64,000 nucleotides of DNA from Raphanus sativus. Taxonomy: Eukaryota; Streptophyta; Magnoliopsida; Brassicales; Brassicaceae. The position numbers were made by a program, and so were the translations under genes. Below the pieces are notes generated by a model. That model saw only the letters and a list, made by a program, of their open reading frames with translations, was not told where the DNA came from and did no database searches. The stretch spans positions 20,562,293-20,626,292 of the forward strand of contig NC_079514.1 of the NCBI RefSeq assembly GCF_000801105.2. The letters are read 5' to 3'. Position 1 is the stretch's first letter. Each line of letters starts with the position of its first letter. Below are positions 47,967 to 59,079 of the stretch, piece after piece.

Positions 47967-49875
47967 TTAATACTATTAAAACAGAAGGCCCTTTTCTGAG
48001 GTGCCCTTCTACTTTAATAATATTTACAGGTGTCTGCCACTGGATTATTTTAAACATATGCTTTTTATTAAATACTATATTTACCGAAAATCCTTTTAAT
48101 TAACTATTTACCGAAGATTGGGGACAGGTCTTCGTTTCAATCTTCGTTTTTGATTGAGATCTTTATGGGTCGGTTGCGATTCGGATAGTATGGTTAAAGG
48201 GAGTTCACTTTTTGTGGTTTTCGAATGGTTGTGACTCGAGATTTCTCTAGCTTCAGTATAGAGAAACGAAGGAGGTTCGGAAGATCCATGGGTTTGATAT
48301 GGATTGTGGTAGGTTTTGTCGAGAATCGAGATTCATGTAATCTCTGATTAAAGAGATGAATTACTGTAAAGGAAGAGTTTTTCTGAGGAATTTTTTGAAC
48401 TCAATATTCTCCACGGATTTGCAATCGGGATTCAAAAGCAGTGTACAGATTCGATTGATATTTTTAATTTCTTTTGTTATTCACTCTCATGATTGAAGTG
48501 GGGGAAGAAAATCTATTAGATGTAATGGCTTCCGGGATCACATCAAAGGTTTTTCTAATCTGTTTTTTTTTCTGATGCAGGACATGAGATACAAATTCAA
48601 AGGAAATACGAGGAAGAGGAGCTACCAGGTATTGGACTATAGTTTCTTTTTGTTGAACAACATTGTATTGGAGTACAGTTGTACGGTCCCTTTTGGTGTT
48701 TTATTGCTTTCCTTATACTATGTTTCTCTGTTGAATTTGCTATAATTCTAATAAGATATTGGTTCACAATTGATATTTCTAAATGGTCTTTGATGGAATC
48801 GAATTTCAAATATTGTTCATGTTTAATGGTATATGGATCATGTTTTACTATACAACTTAAGGCTATATCTGTACTTGGTTTTTATTTTGACAATAAAGGT
48901 ATAGTAAGCTCGACCCAAGCTACACAGTGTATGGTTTCTGGGAATGTACAGATCATCTCTTTATTGTTGCAGTGCAGAAGAGTAATGGCATATGTTGGGT
49001 CCACTAATATATTGTGGTTGTTTTTTGGTGTTGGCACGTTATGTTTTTTGGGACTGTCATGGATCTGAACAGACAGAGATATAGAGTTTATATCCATTGT
49101 TTACGTGAGGTTAAGGTGGGGGGAAAGAATAAAGAAATCCTCACTGGAGTTTTGTTTCCTGAGACAATAATTATTCATGCTTTGGTTTTATATGCAGGAG
49201 TTTTATGCCAACTGACACAATTTGGTCTATTGAAGTGGCTGGTGATTTGGACAAGAGTGATGGAAGGGATAAGATTCAGTCCAATGAAGTATGGCTTATG
49301 ATATTGGTTGAATTTTTGGTACATAATTGTTTTATTTAGATCCAGATTGTTTTGGAAAGAGTCGAAACAGCACTTACGTTCCCAAAATTAAACACATTTT
49401 GTCTAATAATTGTCTGAGCTTTGTTGTGTAAGTTCATATATTGTTTGGGGTAAAAAGAATATAACTGGGTATTTGTTTCTTTTGTAAAAAATGACTATTT
49501 ATTTCTTTGTATTTAGAGTGGTATATTTATATATTTTTAAACTGCACAATTGAAATAATGTGTTTAAATTGTATTGATATTGTTGTTTCCAACATATAAA
49601 TACAAATTTTGCCTTTTTTTTATAAGATAGATTGATAGAAAACCTATGTAAGTGTGATAAAAGAGGTGATAAACTACTAATTGAAATTAAATTATTTAAT
49701 CTATGTGTTCTATTAAATTAGGAATATGATCAGTTGATATTATTATGGAAGTATTATTCATAAAAATATATTTTACGGGTTTTAGTTTAACGGGTTTCAA
49801 ATAGGTTATTCGATTAAAAATATTTATTAAATGTGATTTTTACTTAAAATTAGTGAAGACCATATTAATCTATTT

Positions 49876-49914
<39 letters not shown>

Positions 49915-50372
49915 CATATTTAACAAAATATTTTAAAACAAATTCAATAATTTTTCAAAAAATTTGTTCAGTTTTCGATACGGGTTGGATTTGATATTGG
50001 TTTTCGGATAAAATACTTTAAAAATCGTCCGAGTATATATGCCAGATATAATAGATTATGGGACTTTGATTTTTGGGTCCATTCCGAATCATTTTTGGAT
50101 ACGAATATTCTTTACTAATTATGTTAGGTACCTACTAAGAAAATATAATATGTTACAAAATTTAGAAATAAAGTTTAAATTAATTTCTGAAATACATATG
50201 ACATAAGTGTATAGTTATGCAACTTGACATATTTAATATAGTTATAAAATATTATATTAAAATATTAAACACAAATATGATTAAAAAATAATAAAAATAT
50301 AAAAATTAAATTTCTCACAAAAATTAAAACAGAAAATATACCCGCCCTTTCAAAGGGCGGGTCACAATCTAG
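47967..50372 (+). mobile_element. Second Helitron, non-autonomous
   Basis: The left end ttaatactattaaaacagaa follows an A and differs from the canonical TCTATACTATTAAAA in two places. The right end has a strong hairpin cccgcccttt-c-aaagggcggg (50341-50361), then CTAG (50369-50372) and T. No Rep or helicase frame is seen. Parts with richer composition (about 48120-49330) may be captured host gene sequence; one stretch reads FMPTDTIWSIEVAGDLDKSD (about 49200-49262), not recognised. Confidence 0.7.
49876..49914. repeat. (AC)n(AT)n microsatellite
   Basis: A compound dinucleotide run, acacac then atatat, inside the second Helitron. Confidence 0.95.
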
Positions 50373-50919
50373 TTGAGAGATTAAAAGAAACTGATTTAAA
50401 TACGTATATAACCCATTTTTCAGTTAAATTCCAAGGTTAAGCATGCTTAGTAGTGGGAATCTAATGTTATTTCTTTTCCCGAAAAACTGGTGAGATATCT
50501 CTCCCAGGCACGAGTTGCGAGGTGAGCGTCCCAGCGGATAATAGTTTGAAAGTGACCACTCACTTTCTTACCCTGAACGGAAAGTATCCTCTGGTCTGTC
50601 TTCAGATTTGGCTTGGAAACCCTATTTCTTTACCGAAAAAAGGTTCCTCCAAACCCTCTCATCCTTTCTAGCTCAGCGCATCACCTGAGATCTAGAAGCA
50701 TTTCTCCTCCTTTACTCCACTTCATCAGGTCCGGATCCTCAGTTAGTGTGTTCTTGCATCTTAACGGCTTCACTACGTTCAAGATTCGCTCTCTCCCACC
50801 TCCAACAGCACTATAATCCTCATACAACCACTTTTCTTCGTTCAGTTTAGTTGCTAGGAGTCGACTGGTTTACTCCTCCGGCAAAGACTCTGTTCTAAGA
50901 GAAGTTTCTTGGGATTTCA

Positions 50920-52957
50920 ATGGCTCAAAGATACTCTGCAAAAGAAAAAGGCAAAAAGCAAATGGAAGAACCTCGAGGAAAAAGTATCAAGAGAATCAAG
51001 GCTCCTAACCTTGATAACGCTGCTCTCATTCGAGACAACAGACTTACGCTAATAGGGAGGCTAACAAACCCCCAAGAGCAGCAGATCTCAGCACTCATCC
51101 CCTCTCTCCCACGTAAGTGGAACCTGCAAGGAAATGCGGTAGGCTCAGACTTGGGAAATCATTGCTTCCAGTTCCGTTTTGAGAAGGAGGAGGACCTACA
51201 GAGAGTTTTAGACAACAGACCATACCAGTTTGCCATTGGATGGTGATAATCCAACGATGGGAGCCAGTCATCTCTGCGACCTTCCCGTCGCTTATCCCTT
51301 TCTGGATTCGTATCAAAGGCTTACCCCTCCACTTCTGGCATGGTGACATGGTCTGTAGGATAGGCCAAGAGCTGGGTACCCTAGTCAACCATGAGCTAAC
51401 AAAGACCACTGCTAGAGTCAGGGTACTCATTGATGGGCTTAAACCCCTTGTCAAGGAAGCTATAGTGGATTTTGACTCAGGAGAAGAAGGTCCTATTACC
51501 TTAGAATACGAAAAGCTGGAGTCACATTGCTTCTACTGTTTCTCTCTCCTCCACGCGAGGAAGAACTGTCCAGAGAGAATGTCTGAAGTTGCGGCAGACC
51601 ACTCGAGCTTTCAAAGAGATATGACGGAGGCGAGAACTGGTAGCTACCCAGTAATATCAGCTCCGGTGTCTACCCTTGCTCGAGCCCCAGGATACATAGA
51701 GCCTGAGAGCCAGCCATCTCGACTTCCTGCGGCTCCACTACACAACCTGCAGTCTACAAACATCTTAAATAACGGGGAGCGACGTTCTTTTCAAGAAAGA
51801 GTTGATAGATATGGCAATACCTTTGGCGAACGGGTGAGCACAAAGCAAACTAGGAACCCCCTCCCCCAGTGAATGCTACTGCTGATCTTGAGAAGGCTCC
51901 CTCCACATGGAAAAGTAAAACAGATCAGGAAAAATCCTTGAGTTTCGGCTCCCCATCATATGCTAGAAGAAGGGATAACCTAACCCGAAACTCACAGTAT
52001 GGAAGAGATCTGTTTCCTCAGAGAAGCTTGGGTCAGTGGAGACCTAAACAAGGAGCAATCTTAGAGCCACCACTCAACCCTCCAGCTGAACCGGTAGTAC
52101 ATACAACTCAGGATCTGACTGTAGCCCCACAGGCGCAGTTATCTCCTGTCGAGGAACGTGCAGCAGCCTACGATACAGTAATGGAAGAACTGCAAGAAGT
52201 AACTCGCCAATACCTGAGCTGCCCCGATCCAGTTGAGGCAGCAGCTAGAAGGCAAAGAGTTCACTTTAGTGATGCTAACTGGCTTATGGAACAAACAGCG
52301 TCTGCTATCCTAGCAGCCTCAGCAGCACAATCTCCAAGAGCCTTCCATCATGTCGTCTGTGAGAGCAACCCAGCCACTCCGCCTCCCCTGCAGAACTACT
52401 CGAGTATTGAGGGTAGACTTCCCCCCCAGACGGCTCCTCTCAGTCCGAGAACAGTTGAAGTGAATAACCATTGCTACGGAGATGAAGCGTCCCCAACTGA
52501 TACCACGCTTCTCAGGAGGACTAAAGCTGCAAAAAAGGTCAAATCGATAATCATTAGTCCTCTTGATGAGCAACCACAGCCACATAGCGCTCAACTGAGC
52601 CCGATAATCCTTCAAGAAGATAATGAAACACTACAGGAGTTTCAAAACAAAGTTAGGAGGAAAGCTGCACCTACCTCCAAGAAGAGATCCTCCAAGGAGA
52701 GCCCTAACATACTTTGGGGAGCGAGTTCAAAAAAGAGAAACCTATCGCAGTTTCACTACTCTCCAAGGGCAGCAGTTGGATCCTCAGCAGCAGCTGGATC
52801 CTCAGCTGCAAACACTGCCAAATCACAGAAAGGATCATCATCAACAAGGGAAGGAGAAGCTATCCCAAAAGAGACATCAAACCCACCTATTCAGTTGATC
52901 CCAGCAGTGAAGAGGAAGAAGTCGGATTTTCGGGTTCTTCTTCCCCATGCTCCTTAG
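50920..52957 (+). pseudogene. L1 ORF1 (DUF4283 and zinc knuckle), two frameshifts
   Basis: Starts MAQRYSAKEKGKKQMEEP. The DUF4283 RNA-binding fold (about residues 45-180) ends in RIKGLPLHFWHG, followed by a CX2CX4HX4C zinc knuckle (CFYCFSLLHARKNC, about 51533-51574). A long Ser/Pro/Gln-rich tail ends LPHAP at 52957. Frame changes at about 51235 (at ttgccattgga) and at the C-run near 51862-51870 break it. ORF1 protein binds LINE RNA as a chaperone. Confidence 0.88.
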
Positions 52958-55900
52958 GCATTCTTAGCTGGAACTGTTGTGGTTTGGGGAACACCATAAC
53001 AGTCCAGCGGTTGCGAAAGATGAACAGGAAAATTGATCCGGATATCATCTTTCTTATGGAGACTAAGAACCCCAGTGAGATGGTGTTGAAAGAGCTTCAT
53101 TGGCTTCAATCGAACGACTACTTCGTTGTAGAACCTCACAGCCCAGGAGGAGGAGGTCTCTTCTTATCCTGGAAAAAAGATATACAAGTAGTTATCAACT
53201 CCTCATCTCACAACTTCATTGACACGACAATCACCCACAAAGGAAAATCGTTTCACACAACCTTTGTCTACGGAGAAGCTGACAGTTCTAAACGTCTACA
53301 AGTATGAAACTCCCTAGCATCTCTACATCTAACGACAGAAGACCCTTGGTTCCTAACAGGGGACTTTAATGAGATGGTGGATAATAGTGAGAAGTGTGGA
53401 GGCCCTGCTAGAGCAGAAGGAACCTTTTGTGCATTCAGATCTTTCCTATCCCAAAATGACCTTTTCGATCTAAAGTTCACAGGAAGTTTCTTATCTTGGA
53501 GAGGGAAAAGACACTCTCACCTGGTCCTTTGTCGACTCGATCGAGCAATCTGCAACAGTGCTTGGATGGACTTGTTTCCTTCCTGTCGTAGCCAGTATCT
53601 CAAGTTTGAGGGCTCAGATCATAGACCGCTCCTCTCATACCTAGACACGTCAAGAAAGAAAAGCCAGAAGATCTTTAGATTTGACAGACGTCTAAATGAT
53701 AACCAAGAAGTGAAAGCGTTAGTCAGGGAGATATGGATCAATACAGCTCACCTCTCTGTAGAGGATAGACTCTCCCAATGTCGGCACGCTATATGTAAAT
53801 GGTCAAAAGCGTTTCATGAAAACAGTCAAAAAGTCTAGAGGAGACTAGGGAGCTTTTGAACTTAGCAATGTCGGATACTCTACCTGATGAGGCCCTCATT
53901 CAAGAGCTTAATGTGAAACTGCTTCATTTATATAAAGAGGAGGAGAGCTTTTGGATGCAGAGAAGTCGCCAACTCTGGCTCTCTCTTGGTGACTCTAATA
54001 CTGGCTTCTTCCATGCATCCGCTAAGGGGAGATCAGCCAAGAATAGATTCTCTGTGCTAGAGAACAGCAGAGGAGTCCCGGTGTACGAAGAAGAACAGAT
54101 TGCGGAGGTGGTATCCTCCTTCTACACAGATCTCTTCCTTTCCTCTAACTCTGATAGCAAGCAAACGGTGTTGGAGGCTCTGACTCCCTGCATTACAAGC
54201 GTACAAAATGAGAATCTAATTAAGATACCGCAAGCAAAGGAGATTACAGAAGCAACCTTCGCTATCAATGGAGATAAAGCACCAGGGCCTGACGGTTTTT
54301 CTGCTAGCTTCTTCCAGGCAAATTGGGAAGTAGTAGGCCCTGCGGTTATCAAGGAGATCCAGAGTTCTTCATCTAAGGATATCTGGAGCCATCAGTAAAC
54401 AGAACACACGTGAGGCTTATTCCCAAAAACAATGGTGCAAAACGTGTGAAGGACTACAGACCGATAGCCTTATGCAACATCTACTATAAGATAATCTCTA
54501 AAGTGCTCTCATTCAGACTAAAATCCGTTCTAGAGTGTATCATATCAGAGAATCAGTCGGCCTTCATTCCTGGAAGAGCTATTGGGGATAATGTTCTTAT
54601 CACACACGAGATGCTACATTTCCTAAAGACCTCTAAAGCTGAAAAACACTGTACTATGGCAGTAAAGACAGAGATGTCAAAGGTGTATGACAGGTTGGAA
54701 TGGAGCTTTATATCAGAAGTACTACAGAGACTAGGCTTCCATGCAACCTGGACTAATTGGATCATGCAATGCATCTCCTCGGTGACCTACTCCTACTTGA
54801 TTAATGACTCTGCCTACGGAGAAGTAAAACCATACCGTGGAATTAGGCAAGGAGATCCAATCTCTCCCTACATCTTCATCCTTTGCAGCGAAGTCCTTTC
54901 GGGTTTGTGCAAAAAAGCAGGAAGAGAGGGAAGTCTGCAAGGCATTAGAGTTGCTCGAGGGAGTCCACGCATCAATCATCTGCTTTTCGCAGATGACATG
55001 ATGTTTTTCTGTGAAGCTTCGGTCTCCAGTTGCAACACACTGCTCTCCATACTCCAAGCGTACGAAAAGGCCTCAGGTCAGAAGATCAACAAGGAGAAGT
55101 CCTCTATCACCTTCTCGTGTAAAACCTCACCTGAAAAAAGAGCAGAGGCAAAATCAACTCTAGGAATAAGCAAAGAAGGAGGCTTGGGGAAGTACCTAGG
55201 CTTACCTGAACACTTCGGCAGGAGGAAAAGAGATTTATTTACTTCTATAGTGGACATGATCAGACAACGAGCCATTAGCTGGTCTTCAAAACGCTTGTCT
55301 AGAGCAGGGAAGCTCACTATGCTTAAAGCAGTCCTCAGTGCTATCCCCACGTACTCAATGTCGTGCTTCCTCCTACCGGTTAGCCTGTGCAAAAGAATTC
55401 AATCGGTGTTAACGAGGTTCTGGTGAGATGAACCCGATGGTAAAAGGAAGATAAGCTGGGTGGCGTGGGATAAGATGACAACACCTAAAGCTTAAGGAGG
55501 TTTAGGTCTAAAGGATATCCAAAGGTTTAATCAAGCGCTCCTAGCTAAAGTGGCCTGGCGAATCACTACTGCCCCACATTGCCTACTAGCACGAGTGCTT
55601 CTAGGAAAGTATTGCCACAAGAAATGCTTTTTGGAAGTCAGTGCATCACAAAGCGTATCACATGGTTGGAGAAGTATCTTACATGGGAGGGACCTATTGG
55701 TTGAGAACCTAGGAAAATCTATAGGAAATGGACAGTCTACTAAGCTTTGGAAGGACTCCTGGATCTCAACGGAGGAGAATCTAAAGCCTATCGGACCCAT
55801 AAGGCAAGAAGCACTGGATCTAACATTGGCAGATATCCTAACATCTGATCTGAAATGGAATAAGAGAAGAATCGAAGAGCTCTTACCAGAGTTTGTCCCC

Positions 55901-56976
55901 CAAATCCTAAGTATCCAACCAAGCACAAAAGGAGGGGATGATTCTTTCATTTGGAGAGCCACGAGTTCAGGACTGTACACCACCAAATCGGGCTACTTTG
56001 CGGCATCAGTACCTACACAAAACCTTGCATTAGTGCCTCAAGAAGAATTCAGCTGGATCAAGGATGTTTGGGCCTCAAAATCCTCACCTAAGTTACAGAC
56101 TTTTCTCTGGTCCATCCTCCAAAACGCTTTACCTCTTGGCGCAAACCTGTTACAAAGAGGAGAAATCTCAGCTGGGAACTGTATCAGATGCCAAGAAAAA
56201 GAAACAGCTACCCACTGTTTCTTTACCTGTCCGTTTGCGAGCCAAGTATGGAGTTCAGTGCCTCTCCGCCAAGAGATTCACGTAGCTGTGGATACGCCAT
56301 TGAAAGAAATAATGGTCAGCTTCCGTCAAGCCACTTGTCTTCCTCCGACGGGAATCACTCAAGACGTTCTCCCCTGGGTCCTGTGGAGTATTTGGACGGC
56401 TCGCAACAAACTCATATTTGAAGGAAGAGCATTTCTCCAACAGAAACTGCAACAAGAGGATTGCAATTAGCCCTAGAATGGTCTCAATAAAAAGGAAGGC
56501 ATATGAAGGAAAATATTCTACTTACAACCTCTCCATCGACGACAAGACAGTTAGCACAGATCGACGGCAGTAATGACGCGATAACTTGTAAAACCGATGC
56601 GGCTTGGGACAAAAACACGAAGACAGCTGGATTTGGTTGGGTGCTGGAGGGACCCCCTCTGATTGCTCCGATTCATGGTTCCGCTAGCCAATCTTTCATT
56701 GGGTCACCTCTCGTTGCTGAAGCTTTGGCAATGAGATCGGCTCTTTGCATGGCACAAACCCGAGGGATCGCATCCCTTAGGGTTTTCACCGACAACTCAA
56801 CGCTCGTCAGAGCAATTTCAGGAAAGCATCAGTCCAAAGAAATCATCGGTGTCGTTCACGACATCCGAGTGATCTCCTCTGATTTTGCTTCAATCTCGTT
56901 TTCATATTTTTCTAGATCAAAAAACTCTGTCGCTGATGCCTTAGCAAAAGCGTCTCTGCAATTTCATATCCTGTAA
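52958..56976 (+). pseudogene. L1 ORF2: endonuclease, reverse transcriptase, zf-RVT, RNase H; broken
   Basis: Domains in order: AP-type endonuclease (ILSWNCCGLGN, MET, TGDFNE, SDHRPLL; 52960-53640), reverse transcriptase (about 54410-55080; LIPKNNGAKRVKDYRPIALC, SAFIPGR, IRQGDPISPYIFILC, FADDMMF), zf-RVT (about 56060-56260; LQTFLWSILQNALP, CIRCQEKETATHCFFTCPF) and RNase H (56560-56976; TDAAWDKNTKTAGFGWVLEG, SVADALAKASL). Lesions: TGA at 53305-53307, a frameshift near 53833, another near 54395, stops at about 55424 and 55493, and a frameshift at about 56465-56500. RT motif A reads KTEMSKVYDRLEW, where the catalytic Asp of KTDMSKAYD is Glu. The preceding frame has no clear ATG. Confidence 0.9.
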
Positions 56977-57063
56977 TGACTCAGTGTGGGTCAAGCTTGG
57001 GCCTAGACTTTCTGCTTTTCTTTAATTAAGTAATTCTGTGATAAAAAAAAAGCATGCTTAGTA

Positions 57064-57457
57064 AAATGATGGGTAAAGTAATTAGAAAGTGCGATAACTT
57101 GCGAATTAGATCAAATAGACAAATACATAAAATATCAGGTGGTGATTATAAGGTTGTTAAACAAGTATTTAAAATTTTCAAAAAATTTATGCATCTTTCG
57201 TCACACTAAATGGATCCAACAGGGAGCAAGCATAAAGTCTCATTAGTTGTTGGCGGTTAAGAAATTACAAGTGGTATCAACGAAAAATTCATACTATATG
57301 TGGGCTCGCGTTAACATGAATTACAATCTGCAGATGCATCGAGAACATTGCGTTATGTGTTAAGGGATAACAGAAATATATGATAGTATACATTTTTTTT
57401 TTTTAAAGAATTGATTTGATTACTTATTTCATTAAAATGTACTTATCTTTTTATTAT
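57064..57457. other. Spacer, nothing recognised
   Basis: AT-rich sequence between the LINE and the next element, with no gene. Confidence 0.4.
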
Positions 57458-58672
57458 GGAAAAATTGTTTTTAGGCCAAAAATGATAATTGTGTTCTGTT
57501 AGGCTAATTTCATTTTTGTACCAGTTTTTTCTCTAATACCCTTTAGAATTTTCTAAAATAAATTAAATAAATAGTTTTACAAACAAAAAAAATTCAAAAA
57601 TAGTAAATATTAATGAAATACCTATATCTACGTATTGATATTTTTCAGTTATAAAAATTTTTAAATTATAATTTCATATTTTGTTCTGAAAAAATAGAAT
57701 TGACATTTTATATAGTAGAAAACGTAATCCACTTTTTTCATTGAATATACATTATGTTTAGAATACGCGTTCTTTGTAAATAATAGTAATCTAAAAATAT
57801 TTGGAAAATACATTCCGCGCTTAACCTATAGTTCTAAAATTTATAGAAATCAAAATCTACACATTAATATAAATCTAAAACCTGTAGAAATCAAAATCAT
57901 ATATTACTATAAATCTAAAACTAGTAGAAATCGATTTCAAATATGTTTTTACTCTATTCTACATATAGTAGAATAAAAATTCTATGGATAAGGATAATTC
58001 CAAAAATATTGGAAAAGAATACTTGGAAGATTATGTTTCCTTATTTATTAATAAAAATAATTTTTTTTAAAAAATGAAAATCGATTTATTTTTAAAAAAA
58101 ATAGAAAATCGTTTTGTTTTATATTTTTTTTAAAAGTAAATCGATTTAAAAAAGTAAATCGTTTTTAAAAATAGAAAATAATTTTAATAGAAAATCGATT
58201 ATAAAAATATAAAATCTTTTAAAATATAAAATTGATTTATAAAAATAGAAATTGATCTTTTTATAAACAGTGATTTATAAATAGAAATTGATCTTTTTTA
58301 AAAAAAAAACAGAAAATCGATTTATAAAAAATAGAAAAATTGATTTTTTTTTAAAAAATAGAAAACAGTGATTTATAAAATAAAATTTTAAATGAGAAAA
58401 ATAAAAATTATAAAATAAATTTTTAAATTTTAAAAAAAAAAAAAAAAAAAAAATTAAAGTTCAGTTTTTTTGGGATTTTCATATTTTTAATTACTTTAGT
58501 TAAAAATTATATTTTAATGTTTAACAAACTTTTAATTGTAATTTGATTTTTTTAATTGAAATTTAGGGTAATATTGCCATTTTGAAAAAAAATTAGCCTA
58601 ATAGAACATAAAATATATGAGATTAGACTAATAGGACATAATTATCATTTTTGCTCTAAAAAACAATTTTCC
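57458..58672. mobile_element. AT-rich element with ~60-bp terminal inverted repeats, probably MULE-like
   Basis: The left end ggaaaaattgtttttaggcc and onward (including aaaaatgataattgtg and ttaggctaat) is mirrored by the right end ...agcctaat, cataattatcatttttgc, aaacaattttcc. The interior (about 57530-58560) is non-coding, with many aaaatcgattt and tagaaatcgat words. The flanks cttttattat and cttttaatta resemble a decayed 9-10-bp duplication, as in Mutator-like elements. Confidence 0.68.
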
Positions 58673-58837
58673 CTTTTAATTAGACATCCGTAAAGATCTT
58701 TTGGATTAAGTGTGATTCAGCTGAAGTAGTCAAATAATGAATGACTTATATTGAGAAGTGATTCACTATATTGTACAAGTAAGGCTAAAGCACATGAAAA
58801 ATCATATGACGATAATGTGGCGCAACAAGGACATTAC

Positions 58838-58978
58838 TTATATGTGAGGTAGTGGACTTGAGAATCTCTGAGTTTCTCTTAAAGTTTTGATAGTCCATCC
58901 CCGTCCAGCAACTCTCGATGTCTCACTCCATGCCGCATCAGATTGGAGAATTATGTCGAAATGTGGTACTTTCGTTAA
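58838..58978 (-). pseudogene. LINE RNase H fragment
   Basis: The minus strand reads FDIILQSDAAWSETSRVAGR then GWTIKTL, the start of the L1 ORF2 RNase H domain (first catalytic Asp in SDAAW). It is cut on its N-terminal side by a GA microsatellite and ends at a stop (58838). Confidence 0.6.
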
Positions 58979-58981
58979 CGT

Positions 58982-58986
<5 letters not shown>

Positions 58987-59072
<86 letters not shown>
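58987..59072. repeat. (GA)43 microsatellite
   Basis: An uninterrupted 86-base GA run. It yields long Ser-Leu open frames on the minus strand that are not genes. Confidence 0.97.
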
Positions 59073-59075
<3 letters not shown>

Positions 59076-59079
59076 CTAG

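Larger units (their letters stand above)
50453..57049 (+). mobile_element. Full-length but inactive L1-type LINE
   Basis: Identical 14-bp target duplications aagcatgcttagta (50439-50452 and 57050-57063) flank a 6.6-kb element. It has a 467-bp 5' UTR, ORF1 (50920-52957), ORF2 (about 52958-56976), a short 3' UTR and a short A-rich tail. The target copies overlap the tail by an A or two. This is a complete L1 insertion in structure, disabled by stops and frameshifts in both genes. Confidence 0.94.

Noticed and set aside
48679..49068. Membrane-protein-like open frame in the second Helitron
   Set aside because: Hydrophobicity follows from T-rich sequence; there is no homology I recognise and no upstream or downstream exon support.
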